Assembly: GCF_900094565.1 (NCBI RefSeq)
Contig: NZ_FMAF01000009.1
Span: forward strand, 99,444 to 163,443
Origin: Martinezella lusitana
Lineage (GTDB): Bacteria; Pseudomonadota; Alphaproteobacteria; Rhizobiales; Rhizobiaceae
DNA length: 64,000 nucleotides
Reading direction: 5' to 3'
Both the position numbers and the translations under genes were made by a program. Every line of letters begins with the position of its first letter. The stretch's first letter is position 1. Below, in pieces: positions 43,691 to 52,603 of the stretch. The notes beneath the pieces were generated by a model. The model had not been told where the DNA came from. It made no database searches and saw only the letters and a program-made list of their open reading frames with translations.

Positions 43691-45412
43691 GTGAACGAAT
43701 ATGAAATGCTGCGCGTCATCGATTTCATCGAGAAAACGCGCCGCCCATTCAGGGAGGTGGTCGCAGCCGCCGATGACGATGCAATTTGGCTGATCGTCAC
43801 CTTCCTGATCAAGTCCCATATACTAAGCCAGACTGTCTCGATCTCGACGCTTGGACAGGAATCCGGTCTCCCTTATGCGACCTCGATGAGACTGATCAAC
43901 CGTCTCATCGATAGCGGCTACATTCTCAAAGTCGCCAAAGGTTCGACTGGCAAGAGCTTCGCGCTGCAGCCGAGCGAGCAGTTGCTTCGTTCGTTCGAAA
44001 CCTATGCCCGCAAGACGAAATCGCTCCTCGCGCAGACCTTGGGGCTGCGCGCCGGCGAGGAGGAAGACGAATATTATTTCGGCGGTACGCCTCTCGGTTC
44101 GCAGATCATTCCACCGATGAGGCTTGTCCAGAAGCGTGCCGAATCGCAGATCGAGCTTCGCTTTCTCTTGAACGACGATAACTACTTCTCCGCAATGCGG
44201 AACATGTGGGCCGACTTCCGCAACAATCTCGCTTCACGCAAAAATTTTGACCTTTTGCCGCTTCCCGACCTCTATCGGCGCGCGCGTGAAAACGGCGCAA
44301 AACCGCTGTCCGACTATGACGTCATCGCGATCAACATGCCATGGCTCGGGGAATTCGCGGAGAGCGGTGTGATCCGACCGATCGATCAGTATATTCAGAA
44401 GACCGGCATCAATCCGCTCGATTTCCACCCATCCATCTGGTCATCGGCAACCTGGGAAGGTAAGGACTACGGCGTTCCGGGCTACTGTACCGTCGAACTA
44501 CTGGCGGCCAGGAGGGATCTTTTTTCCGATGCGGGCCTCTCCTTTCCCAAGACTTTCGATGATGTCATCAGCGCCGGTCGCAAGTTTCATGCTCCGGACG
44601 AAGGCATGTTCGGAGCCGTCTGGGATGGCGCGCGGGGCATGCCAATCGCGTCGAGCTTTCTATTCTTCATGGGCGCCTGCGGGCAGCCGGCGATCTCCCT
44701 GCGCAAGACGCGCTCTGGCTTCACGCTCGAAGGCGCAAACCTGGAAGAATTGAGCTGCACCATCTTGTCCGATGCCGGTTTTGGCGCCCTCGAATACATG
44801 CGCAGGCTGATCGAAATTTCGCCGCCAAAGATTCTGGAGATGGCCTGGGATCAAACCCTGGAAGTCTTCCTGAAGGGAAAAGCGAGCTTGGGTTATTTCT
44901 GGACGATGCGCGCGGCCCGCTTCGAATATGACGTCCAGTCGGTCGTGAAGCGGCGAGTCGAATATCTGCCGCAGCCATACGGTCCCGGCGGCACGCGCGC
45001 CTCTCCGATCGGCGGCTTTCTTTTCTGTATTCCGACCAATCTGCCGGAGGAAAGAGTGGAGCTGGCGGCGGACGCGATCGCATGGATGGCTTCCAGGGAA
45101 GCTATGAAGGCGCATGTGAAGAACGGATTTCCGGTCGCTCCGCGCTTTTCGGTCAGCGCCGATCCGGAAGCTGCCGCAAGCTCTCCGATCGTCCGCTTCG
45201 TGGACCAGCTGGCGAAGAAGAACCTGCTGCATACCTGGCAACGCCCCAAGATCCCGCAATATACGACGATCGAGAAGGTTCTTGGCGAGGAGATCCATGA
45301 CGCGCTGCTTGGCAATAAATCACCGAGGCTAGCTCTTGAGCACGCAGCCGCACAGATCGAGGCCAGCCTGAAATCCGCTCATAAGACGTGGGCGAGGCAG
45401 AGCGTGGTTTAG
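43691..45412 (+). CDS. winged-helix regulator fused to a family-1 solute-binding domain
   Basis: A 573-residue protein with no signal peptide. Residues 35-100 form a winged HTH (ISTLGQESGLPYATSMRLIN, then LIDSGYILK and a short wing), as in MarR/IclR-type domains. Residues about 145-560 read as an extracellular solute-binding protein of family 1: YDVIAINMPWLGEFAESGVI, WEGKDYGVPGY, then LLAARRDLFSDAGLSFPKTFDDV and the C-terminal GGFLFCIPTNLPEERVELAAD. The binding fold must act in the cytoplasm, so this looks like a one-component sensor that couples ligand capture to DNA binding. It is adjacent to the operator at 42514 and is the best candidate regulator of that regulon. Confidence 0.85.
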   Translation: MNEYEMLRVIDFIEKTRRPFREVVAAADDDAIWLIVTFLIKSHILSQTVSISTLGQESGLPYATSMRLINRLIDSGYILKVAKGSTGKSFALQPSEQLLRSFETYARKTKSLLAQTLGLRAGEEEDEYYFGGTPLGSQIIPPMRLVQKRAESQIELRFLLNDDNYFSAMRNMWADFRNNLASRKNFDLLPLPDLYRRARENGAKPLSDYDVIAINMPWLGEFAESGVIRPIDQYIQKTGINPLDFHPSIWSSATWEGKDYGVPGYCTVELLAARRDLFSDAGLSFPKTFDDVISAGRKFHAPDEGMFGAVWDGARGMPIASSFLFFMGACGQPAISLRKTRSGFTLEGANLEELSCTILSDAGFGALEYMRRLIEISPPKILEMAWDQTLEVFLKGKASLGYFWTMRAARFEYDVQSVVKRRVEYLPQPYGPGGTRASPIGGFLFCIPTNLPEERVELAADAIAWMASREAMKAHVKNGFPVAPRFSVSADPEAAASSPIVRFVDQLAKKNLLHTWQRPKIPQYTTIEKVLGEEIHDALLGNKSPRLALEHAAAQIEASLKSAHKTWARQSVV

Positions 45413-45475
45413 CGGAGATAGATAGAGCGCTTCCGGACGCAAAACCGCGTTACACTTTTGCTGGAATTACACCGA

Positions 45476-45501
45476 AGCGGTAGTTCAATCGAACCACCGC
45501 T
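45476..45501. terminator. hairpin between convergent genes
   Basis: AGCGGT-A-GTTC-AATC-GAAC-C-ACCGCT forms a ten-pair stem with one mismatch in the 140-base gap between the stop of the regulator (+) and the stop of the ABC permease (-). It lacks a T-tract but is placed where a bidirectional terminator is expected. Confidence 0.5.
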
Positions 45502-45552
45502 CTCTCGCATTCGGTCCCGGCCACGCCGATCGGTCGGCATAACCGGGAGAAC

Positions 45553-46533
45553 TCACTTGATGATACCGAGCTTGCTTCGGTCCGTGGTCAGCGCGACTGC
45601 CACCAATGCCGTCAAGCCGAATACGATATTCTGGGCCGTCGGCTGGACGCCGATGATAACGGTCACAATGCGCAGCCACGACGTAATCAGGCCGCCCACA
45701 ACCGCGGGAAGCAGTCCGCCGACACCGCCTGAAATCGCCGTGCCGCCTAAGACCACGCCCACGATAGAGAGCAGCAGCAGATTGCCGGCAAGCGTCGGCG
45801 AGCTGAACGCCGTTATAGAGATCAGGAAGAGGCCTGCGATTGCGGCACAGCCGGCCGAAATCGCAAAGATGATCGTCCGCACTGCGACGACGTTCACGGC
45901 AGACATGATCGCGGCCCGCTCGCCGGTGCCCAGCGCATAGATATCTCGCCCGAGACGAAGATAGCGAAGCATCAGTCCCAGCACCGCGATGATGATGATA
46001 AGGGCTATGACGGTATTTGGGATATCGGCGGTGCTGTCGGAGAGATAGGTCACGAAGAGATCATTGTCCGGAATGGGTTCCGCCGTCGCGTTCGACAGCA
46101 ACAGCGCCAGACCAGAAAGCATGCTCAGCGTGCCGAGCGTGACGATGAAGGATGGCAGTTGCAGCCACGAATGCAGCAGACCCTGTGTCGCGCCGAACGC
46201 CATCGCGATGAGGATGACGACGACGGACGTCCACGGGCCGAAAATCGGATTGAGGACGACGACCAGCACCCCGGTCAGCGACGCCACGCCGGCGACCGAC
46301 AGATCGATGCTGCCCGCCAGAATGGGGAGCGTGCCGCCGATGACCAGCGCGATGATCGGCGCCGCATCAGACAAGAAGCTGACAAGGGAGTCCACCTCCA
46401 CTACCCCGGGTGCGATGGCGGCACTGACCGCCACGAGCGCGATCAGAACCGCCAAGGGGCCAAGCCCTCGCAACAAGGTCGATCGGCTTCCCCGAAGAGC
46501 GGCGATCAATGTGCTGTCCAGTGCATTACCCAT
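45553..46533 (-). CDS. ribose-type ABC transporter permease
   Basis: A 326-residue inner-membrane protein of the RbsC class, with about nine hydrophobic segments and the signatures GGTLPILAGSIDLSVAGVASLTG (in two pieces) and VVLGGTAISGGVGGLLP. It is the last gene of the LacI-controlled run, 56 bases after the ATPase gene. With the permease at 48104 it would form a heterodimeric channel for the sugar-like substrate bound by the protein at 49146. Confidence 0.9.
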   Translation of the reverse strand: MGNALDSTLIAALRGSRSTLLRGLGPLAVLIALVAVSAAIAPGVVEVDSLVSFLSDAAPIIALVIGGTLPILAGSIDLSVAGVASLTGVLVVVLNPIFGPWTSVVVILIAMAFGATQGLLHSWLQLPSFIVTLGTLSMLSGLALLLSNATAEPIPDNDLFVTYLSDSTADIPNTVIALIIIIAVLGLMLRYLRLGRDIYALGTGERAAIMSAVNVVAVRTIIFAISAGCAAIAGLFLISITAFSSPTLAGNLLLLSIVGVVLGGTAISGGVGGLLPAVVGGLITSWLRIVTVIIGVQPTAQNIVFGLTALVAVALTTDRSKLGIIK

Positions 46534-46589
46534 GGTCGTTCTTCCCTTATTCCAAATTCAGCTTCGAAGCGAAACCTGGCCAAGCCACA

Positions 46590-48107
46590 TCAGACCATGG
46601 CCGCGACGACTTCCTCTTCCTTCGGCATGGCTCCATCCGTCAGGTCGAAACGTGCGGTAATCTCGCCGTCCCGCATCACGACGATCCGGTCGGAAAGCTC
46701 CAACAACTCGGAGATCGTGTCGCCGACGAAGACGATCGACAGGCCTTTGTCGGCCTGCTCCCGGATGACGGCAAAGAGATCGTCCCGCGCGCCGGGATCC
46801 AGCCCGCGGCTCGGATGGTCGAGCAGGAGAACCTTGAGTTTCCTGGCCATCAGCCATTTTGCAAGCACAGTCTTCTGCTGGTTGCCGCCGCTGAGGCTGG
46901 AGATGGGCGCATAGGGCGTGTGCATCTTCACCTTTAGACGCTTCATCCATTCGAGCGCGACCGGCCGCTCCTTGCCGCGCCGCAAAACAAGGGAGCGCCA
47001 GCCGTAGTCCAGCCCGAATGTGAGAACGGCATTCTCGAACAGCGATCGGCTCGGAAGCATCCCTTCGGCGCGGCGGTCGGCCGGAAGATATCCGATACCC
47101 TGCCGAACCGCGGTTCGCGGGCTGGTCGGATTTGCCGCCCTGCCCTCGATCGCGATCCCTCCCGCATCGACGCGTTCGGCGCCAAAGACTGCCCGGCAAA
47201 CTTCCTCGGCCCCGGAGCCGAGCACGCCGGCAATGCCGAGGATTTCGCCGCGCCGAAGTTCGAAGTTGATGTTGCGAAAATGCTGACCACTACTCAGCCG
47301 CTCGATCTTGAGCACCGGCGTCGAGGCCTGCGCTGCGGGCTTCCGATCCGACCTGGCATCGGTAACCCGCTGCCGACCGACCATCAGTTCATAGAGTTCA
47401 TTGCGGTCAACCGAACCGCTGTCTCTCTCGGCCACCTTGCGGCCGTCGGTCATGACGACGATGCGGTCGCTGATTTCCAACACCTCCTCCAAGCGATGCG
47501 ACACGAAGACGATCGTCGCGTTGCCGCGCAATCTATTGATCTGCTTGAAGAGAAGCTTGATCTCATCCGGCGTCAAAACCGAGGTTGGCTCGTCGAACAG
47601 GATAATCGGCGGTCTGTCGACGAGTTCCTCGATCGCCAGAACCTTGGCGAGTTCGACCTGCTGGCGCTCGGCAAACCGCAAATCCTCCACGAGCGCGCGG
47701 GTCGGCAGCTCGACCGAGATCTTATGCAGCTGCGCCTGTGCGGCCTTGTTCAGAGCGCCCCATCGGTAGAGGCCGTTTCTCGTGGCAGGGTGCGGCTTGT
47801 CGAGGAAGATGTTTTCCGCGACGGTCAGGTTGGGGATCAGGGACTGCTCTTGATGCACCATGCCGATGCCGTAGCGACTAGCTGTCGCGGCCGAATCCAG
47901 GACGATCGGCTGCCCGTCGAGAATGATCTCTCCTTGGTCCGGCGCCGCAAGCCCCGCCAATATCTTCAGCAGTGTGGACTTGCCTGAGCCGTTTTGGCCG
48001 ATCAACCCGAGCACCTGCCCCGCGCGAATTTCCAAATCGATGCCTTCGAGCGCGACGACACTGCCGTAGGTCTTGCGGACACCTTTGAGAACGAGCGAGC
48101 CTGTCAT
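46590..48107 (-). CDS. ribose-type ABC transporter ATP-binding protein (RbsA-like)
   Basis: A 505-residue protein with two ABC domains. Domain 1 has GLIGQNGSGKST, RFAERQQVELAKVL in place of the LSGGQ signature and ILFDEPTSVL. Domain 2 has the degenerate Walker A GVLGSGAEEV, SSLSGGNQQK and LLLDHPSRGLD, where the Walker B glutamate is replaced by His. Domain 2 Walker substitutions are common in RbsA/MglA proteins. The start at 48107 overlaps the permease stop by four bases; the long upstream reading is rejected because it runs through that permease. Confidence 0.92.
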   Translation of the reverse strand: MTGSLVLKGVRKTYGSVVALEGIDLEIRAGQVLGLIGQNGSGKSTLLKILAGLAAPDQGEIILDGQPIVLDSAATASRYGIGMVHQEQSLIPNLTVAENIFLDKPHPATRNGLYRWGALNKAAQAQLHKISVELPTRALVEDLRFAERQQVELAKVLAIEELVDRPPIILFDEPTSVLTPDEIKLLFKQINRLRGNATIVFVSHRLEEVLEISDRIVVMTDGRKVAERDSGSVDRNELYELMVGRQRVTDARSDRKPAAQASTPVLKIERLSSGQHFRNINFELRRGEILGIAGVLGSGAEEVCRAVFGAERVDAGGIAIEGRAANPTSPRTAVRQGIGYLPADRRAEGMLPSRSLFENAVLTFGLDYGWRSLVLRRGKERPVALEWMKRLKVKMHTPYAPISSLSGGNQQKTVLAKWLMARKLKVLLLDHPSRGLDPGARDDLFAVIREQADKGLSIVFVGDTISELLELSDRIVVMRDGEITARFDLTDGAMPKEEEVVAAMV

Positions 48108-49129
48108 TTTACGACCCTCAGTTTGCGGCGGCGATGCCAGCCGCCTGCTGCGACGGCGATCACGATGACCGAGCCGCTGATGATGTGGCGGGTGTAGGGA
48201 CCGGCGCCGATCTGGATGAGGCCATTGTTCAGCACCTCGAGAATCAAGGCACCGAGCGCGGATTGAACCGCGCCGCCGCGTCCGCCCGTCAGCACGGTGC
48301 CGCCAAGAACGGCGGCACTGATGGCCGGAAACAGAAGTCCGCTGCCGATATTCGCATTTCCGGTGCTGAGCTGTGCGGACAGCAGCACGCCGCACATGCC
48401 GGCCAGCAGACCGCAAATCGAGAAGGCGGCGATCTTGACCCATCGAATGCGCAGGCCGGAAGCCACGAGCAGGCCTTCGTCGCCGCCGATCGCGTAGATC
48501 ATGCGCCCGAGCCTCGTGAAGTTCAGGACCAACTGGCTGACGACGATGACGGCGAGCGCGATGTAGACGACCAAGCTCAAATCGAAGAGCCGGAGGCGGG
48601 CGAGGTTGAGAATGAGCGGATCGTTGATTTGCGGGACACGGGCGGGAAACAGGACTGCCGCGATGCCCAGCCCGACGAACCAGGTTCCGAGCGTCACGAT
48701 CAGGGACGGCATCTGCAGCACCGCATTGAGGACGGCGTTGAAAAGGCCGAAGGCGAGGCCAACGGCCAGCGCCGCCAGCAATCCGACCATGCCGTAATCG
48801 TTGCCGTTGACCCCGTTTGCGACGAGAAGGGCAACGATCATGCTCGTCGTCGCCATGGTGCCTTCCAGCGAGAGATCGATGGATCCCATGATGACGACAA
48901 AGCTGATGGCAGCGGCGAGAATTGCGGGAACCGCCGCTGCCTCCACCACGGATTTGAGGTTGTCGATCGTAAAGAAGCTACCGCTGACCAGCTGGAAGCC
49001 CACAGACAGCACGATGAGCGCCACAACAGGGCCTGCAAACTGGTTCCATGACGATTTGCTTCTGATCTCGCCAAAAAGCGTTAGCGAGCGAGCGACCGTT
49101 TTGGAGTTCATACTGGTAGCGGCCTCCAT
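48104..49129 (-). CDS. ribose-type ABC transporter permease
   Basis: A 341-residue RbsC-like membrane protein with eight to ten hydrophobic segments, ISFVVIMGSIDLSLEGTMATTS and LGGTVLTGGRGGAVQSALGALI. AGGAGGGG precedes ATG 49129. It lies 16 bases after the binding-protein gene and overlaps the ATPase start. It differs clearly from the permease at 45553, so the transporter has two unlike membrane subunits, as does the other sugar-type system at 28429-33094. Confidence 0.92.
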   Translation of the reverse strand: MEAATSMNSKTVARSLTLFGEIRSKSSWNQFAGPVVALIVLSVGFQLVSGSFFTIDNLKSVVEAAAVPAILAAAISFVVIMGSIDLSLEGTMATTSMIVALLVANGVNGNDYGMVGLLAALAVGLAFGLFNAVLNAVLQMPSLIVTLGTWFVGLGIAAVLFPARVPQINDPLILNLARLRLFDLSLVVYIALAVIVVSQLVLNFTRLGRMIYAIGGDEGLLVASGLRIRWVKIAAFSICGLLAGMCGVLLSAQLSTGNANIGSGLLFPAISAAVLGGTVLTGGRGGAVQSALGALILEVLNNGLIQIGAGPYTRHIISGSVIVIAVAAGGWHRRRKLRVVK

Positions 49130-49145
49130 CGACCCCTCCTTCCGA

Positions 49146-50252
49146 TTACTTGTTCTCGTTTGCGCCTTCCGGAATCTGACCTGCCGAGTCCTTCCAGAAG
49201 TCCTTCTTAATTTCGTCGTAGGTGTATTTCGGCGCGTTCTTCTTCAGGTCGAGATACTTATCGACATTGTCCTTGGTCACGACATCCTGCTTGAGGTAGA
49301 AGTCGCGCTGCGCATGGCTCAGCTTCTCGGCATCGATGTCGCCGACAGCGGCCGCATAGGCGAGCGACATGGAAACCGCGCCCTGCAAGACCGGATCGTT
49401 CCAGACGGTCGCCAGCATGTCGCCGTTCTTGACCATTTCCAGCCCGATATTCGAACCGTCAGAACCGGTGACCAGAACCTTGCCGTTCAGTCCCTTTTCC
49501 TTCAGCGCGGCGACCGCGCCGCGGCCCATGGCATCGTTGGACGCGAAGACGCCCTGTAGCTGATCCCCATAGCGGGCAAGCCAGGTACGGGTGATATTTT
49601 GAGCCTTGGTTTCTTGCCAGTCGCCCACCTGCGTGTCGACAAGCTCCAGGCCAGGGCATTCCTTCAGACCCTTTTTCAGGCCGGCGATGCGCTGATAGGC
49701 CGGCGGGGTTGACGGCACGCCTTCGATCGCGGCGATCTTGCCCTTGCCGTTCAGCGCCTTGCAAAGCGCCATGACCTGGTAGTAGCCGGACATCACACCG
49801 TCGAAGGAGGTATGGGCGACCCAATATTTGGAATCCGTATCCCAGGGATGGATGTCCTCGGGCCGATTCCAGATCGTGACGACATGGACCTTCGACTTGG
49901 CCGACCGGTTGACAACAGCCTTGACGAAGGCATTCGACGACGGATCGGTGGCAAGAGCGCACTGATTGCAGCCAGCGGAATAGGTGGCCCCGAGCTGCGC
50001 GAGCAGCTGATCGCCCTGATAGTTGCTGGTGAGTACGGTCGGATCCTTGCCGAGCGACTCGCCAATGTCCTTCACACCCTGCAGATATTCCGACCAATAT
50101 TCGGAAGCCGTCTCGTCGATACCGACGATTAGCTTGCCGCCCTTCGCCTCACCGGCGTTCGTATGCGCGGCTGGGATTGCGACGCTCGCGCAGACCGCCG
50201 CGGACGTTAGAAGCCATCGCGCGATGGCGCCGCATTTCAGATGCGATTTCAT
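49146..50252 (-). CDS. sugar-type ABC substrate-binding protein
   Basis: A 368-residue exported protein. The signal peptide spans about residues 1-33 (cut near THTNAG-like AAHTNAGEA), and a Type-I periplasmic-binding fold follows: KLIVGIDETASEYWSEYLQGV, GVFASNDAMGRGAVAALKEKG and VLVTGSDGSNIGLEMVKNGDM in segments. It is of the ribose/xylose-binding class. A GAGGAGGAAA site precedes ATG 50252. It lies between the second ketopantoate-reductase-like gene and the permease, so its ligand is probably the source of the reductases' substrate. Confidence 0.92.
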   Translation of the reverse strand: MKSHLKCGAIARWLLTSAAVCASVAIPAAHTNAGEAKGGKLIVGIDETASEYWSEYLQGVKDIGESLGKDPTVLTSNYQGDQLLAQLGATYSAGCNQCALATDPSSNAFVKAVVNRSAKSKVHVVTIWNRPEDIHPWDTDSKYWVAHTSFDGVMSGYYQVMALCKALNGKGKIAAIEGVPSTPPAYQRIAGLKKGLKECPGLELVDTQVGDWQETKAQNITRTWLARYGDQLQGVFASNDAMGRGAVAALKEKGLNGKVLVTGSDGSNIGLEMVKNGDMLATVWNDPVLQGAVSMSLAYAAAVGDIDAEKLSHAQRDFYLKQDVVTKDNVDKYLDLKKNAPKYTYDEIKKDFWKDSAGQIPEGANENK

Positions 50253-50310
50253 GCCATTTTCCTCCTCAGGTTAAAAATTGATGCTTTGCCTGCCGCGTGA
50301 CCGCCGGGAC

Positions 50311-51372
50311 TTATCGACGCTCGGCCACGACCCGATATGTTTCGATCAATAGGGCTGCATTCTCTGGTCGCGCTTCGATCCGGCCGGCCTCGATATCGTA
50401 GGCGACCTCCATAACGCGCTGATTCACCGGCGCTTTCTGGCCATGGGCACGAAGGATATCGACGACCCATCCGTTAACCTCCTGCACCTCGGCGCGGCGC
50501 CCCTTGCGCCAGTCCTGCAGTGATGTCGTCAGCGTGTCAGCCTGCGAGAAGGTCTTCAGTACCTCTTCGAAAATCTGATCGACATAACGCTCCGGATGGT
50601 TCGTCGTGACCGGCGGCATGCCGATGATCGGGACGATCTTGGCGCCGTCCGCTAATGCTGCCTGCATTGCCTCGTATCCCGCCGCCCGCATGACCTCGAG
50701 CATGCCGGGTGCGCGCGCAGCATCCGCCAGCGGCAGGTTGATGATCGCCGATGGAATAAGCTCGGCGGCATTGACAACGAGCTTCATCCACTTTGCGGAA
50801 CGAATGTCTTCCATCACCTCGACCGTGCCAGAATTCCGCAGCAAATCGGCGACGTCTTCCACCCGCTCCTGCGTCTTGGGGTCGAGCGCGCCGAGTGCGA
50901 ACCACGAGGTGTCATGATCGTTCTGCCGGTTCGTGACGCCGGGAACGAACATGTTGGAAGCGATCTCGATCACAGCACCGATCGTCCGCTCGCGACCAAC
51001 CACGGCCGCGATGTCTTCATGCGTCATGCCATTCTGAAGCCCGACGATCACTCCGTCCGGAGCAAGGCAGGGCTCGATAAGCTGGCATGCCCACTTGGTG
51101 TCGTAGGCCTTGACCACGAGAAAAACGACGTCGAAAGGCTCCTTGATTTCCGCCACCTGGCAGAGATGCAGAGCCGGGACCTTCGCATTGATGGTGCGGC
51201 TCGGCAGGTTCACGGTGATCCCGTGCTCGCGGATGGCCATGACATGGTCAGGCCACTGCTCGATGAAGGTGACGTCGAGCCCGGCCAATACGAAGTCGGC
51301 CCCGATGGACGCGCCTTGTGCCCCCGTTCCCAGAAATGCGATCCGCGGGCCGCGCGCCTTATCCCAACCCAT
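50311..51372 (-). CDS. ketopantoate reductase (ApbA/PanE)-family protein, copy A
   Basis: A 353-residue two-domain NADP enzyme. GTGAQGASIGADFVLAGLDV is the Rossmann motif, LVVKAYDTKW follows with the family's catalytic Lys, LQNGM is the conserved Asn loop, and SAKWMKLVVNAAEL begins the C-terminal helical domain with the second Lys. It is longer than housekeeping PanE (about 300 residues) and has a family-specific IGMPPVTTNHPERY insert. It is a full-length homologue of the gene at 51474. In a sugar-transport operon it more likely acts on a 2-oxo acid or lactone-derived compound than on ketopantoate. Confidence 0.9.
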   Translation of the reverse strand: MGWDKARGPRIAFLGTGAQGASIGADFVLAGLDVTFIEQWPDHVMAIREHGITVNLPSRTINAKVPALHLCQVAEIKEPFDVVFLVVKAYDTKWACQLIEPCLAPDGVIVGLQNGMTHEDIAAVVGRERTIGAVIEIASNMFVPGVTNRQNDHDTSWFALGALDPKTQERVEDVADLLRNSGTVEVMEDIRSAKWMKLVVNAAELIPSAIINLPLADAARAPGMLEVMRAAGYEAMQAALADGAKIVPIIGMPPVTTNHPERYVDQIFEEVLKTFSQADTLTTSLQDWRKGRRAEVQEVNGWVVDILRAHGQKAPVNQRVMEVAYDIEAGRIEARPENAALLIETYRVVAERR

Positions 51373-51473
51373 ATGACTCTCCTTCTCCGATGGCGTGCGG
51401 CTCGTGCACGCAATGTTTCAGTCAATCCTGTCCGGTCTGGCGGACCCTTGAACCTCAGTTCGCAAGCGCCTTG

Positions 51474-52508
51474 TCACGTCGCAAAGAGGGAACTGTTCGT
51501 CACCTGCGCCGTCAGACTTCCTTGCTCGATCGAGCGGGCGATCTCGACGATCCGGCGGTTGACCGGAGCGCCCCGCCCTGCTCTTTCCAGCGTCTCCACG
51601 ACATGTCCGTTGATATCCAGGACCTCTCCGCGCCGACCCTTGTGCCAGTCCTGGAGGACTGTCGTCAGCGTATCCGGCATCATGAAGGTCTTAAGCACTT
51701 CGTCGAAGATCTCGTCGACATAGCGGTCGGGATCATTGGTTGTCGTCGGAGGCATGCCAAGGATCGGAACAATGCTTGCGCCGTCAGCCTGCGCCGCGCG
51801 CATCGCCTCGTAACCGGCTGCTCGCATCACCTTTGCCATCCCTGGCACCCTGACCGCCTCCGCAAACGGCAAATTGAGGATCGCGGACGGAACCAGTTGC
51901 GCGGCATTAACGATCAGCTTCATCCACTTGGCAGAGCCGATATCGTCCGTAACCTCGACGCGGCCGCTCAGCCGCAGCAATTCGGCAACTCTTTCCACAC
52001 GCTCGCGATTTGCCGGATCGAGCGCGCCGAGCGCAAACCAGGACGTATCACGATCGTTCTGCCGGTTTGTCACGCCGGGAGTGAACATGTTGGAGGCCAT
52101 GTCGAATACGGCTCCAACCGTTCGCTCAGCGCCGACGACGGACGCGATCGCACGCTGCGTCATTCCGTTCTGGACACCGACGACGAGGCCGTCGGACGCA
52201 AGAACCGGCTCGACAAGCTGACATGTCCAGCGGGTGTCATAAGCCTTGACCACGAGGAATATGACGTCGAAGCGCTCCCGCAATTCGGCCACCTGGCAGA
52301 GATGTTTTGCGCGAACGTTTGCATTGATGGATCGCATAGGCATGTTGACGCTGATACCGTGTTCGTTCATTGCGTCGACATGCTCCGGCCATTGTTCGAT
52401 GAACGTCACGTCGAGGCCCGCAAGCGCAAAGTCGGCGCCAATCGAAGCGCCCTGCGCGCCGGCGCCGACGAATGCAATCTTCAAATTGCGCTCAGATTCC
52501 CAAGACAT
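51474..52508 (-). CDS. ketopantoate reductase (ApbA/PanE)-family protein, copy B
   Basis: A 344-residue paralogue of the gene at 50311, alike along its entire length (GAGAQGASIGADFALAGLDV, VVKAYDTRWTCQL, TNRQNDRDTSWFALGALDP and the same C-terminal insert). The start at 52508 follows GGAGAG; earlier in-frame codons lie in the promoter. It is the first gene of the run controlled by the palindrome at 52592. Two diverged copies in tandem suggest either a heterodimer or enzymes for two related substrates or stereoisomers. Confidence 0.9.
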   Translation of the reverse strand: MSWESERNLKIAFVGAGAQGASIGADFALAGLDVTFIEQWPEHVDAMNEHGISVNMPMRSINANVRAKHLCQVAELRERFDVIFLVVKAYDTRWTCQLVEPVLASDGLVVGVQNGMTQRAIASVVGAERTVGAVFDMASNMFTPGVTNRQNDRDTSWFALGALDPANRERVERVAELLRLSGRVEVTDDIGSAKWMKLIVNAAQLVPSAILNLPFAEAVRVPGMAKVMRAAGYEAMRAAQADGASIVPILGMPPTTTNDPDRYVDEIFDEVLKTFMMPDTLTTVLQDWHKGRRGEVLDINGHVVETLERAGRGAPVNRRIVEIARSIEQGSLTAQVTNSSLFAT

Positions 52509-52560
52509 CGTGCGTTCTCTCCATGTCCGGCACCGCACTGTGCCGTTCCATCCGAAGGCA

Positions 52561-52589
52561 TGGTTAGAGAGCACAGCCGACTGAGTCAA
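52561..52589 (-). promoter_or_regulatory. sigma70-type promoter for the tandem reductase-transport unit
   Basis: On the minus strand TTGACT (52584-52589), a 17-base spacer and TAACCA (52561-52566) make a reasonable -35/-10 pair. The palindromic operator at 52592-52603 abuts the -35 element, so a bound LacI protein could exclude RNA polymerase. Confidence 0.6.
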
Positions 52590-52591
52590 GT

Positions 52592-52603
52592 GCAAACGTT
52601 TGC
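52592..52603. promoter_or_regulatory. LacI-family operator GCAAACGTTTGC
   Basis: A perfect 12-base palindrome with the central CG typical of LacI/PurR-family operators. Weaker relatives lie at 52693-52704 (GCAATCGTTTGT) and at 52917-52928 (GCAAAGGTTTGA), the latter close to the LacI gene start. The arrangement suggests repression of the tandem reductase unit and autoregulation. Confidence 0.8.

Noticed and set aside
45476..45501. tRNA-like T-arm (GGTTCAATC-like loop)
   Set aside because: No acceptor, D or anticodon arm fits around it. It is better explained as a terminator hairpin between convergent genes.
48108..48443. N-terminal extension of the RbsA-like ATPase
   Set aside because: The extra codons are a shadow of the overlapping permease gene. 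The ATG at 48107 gives the usual family start and a four-base overlap.
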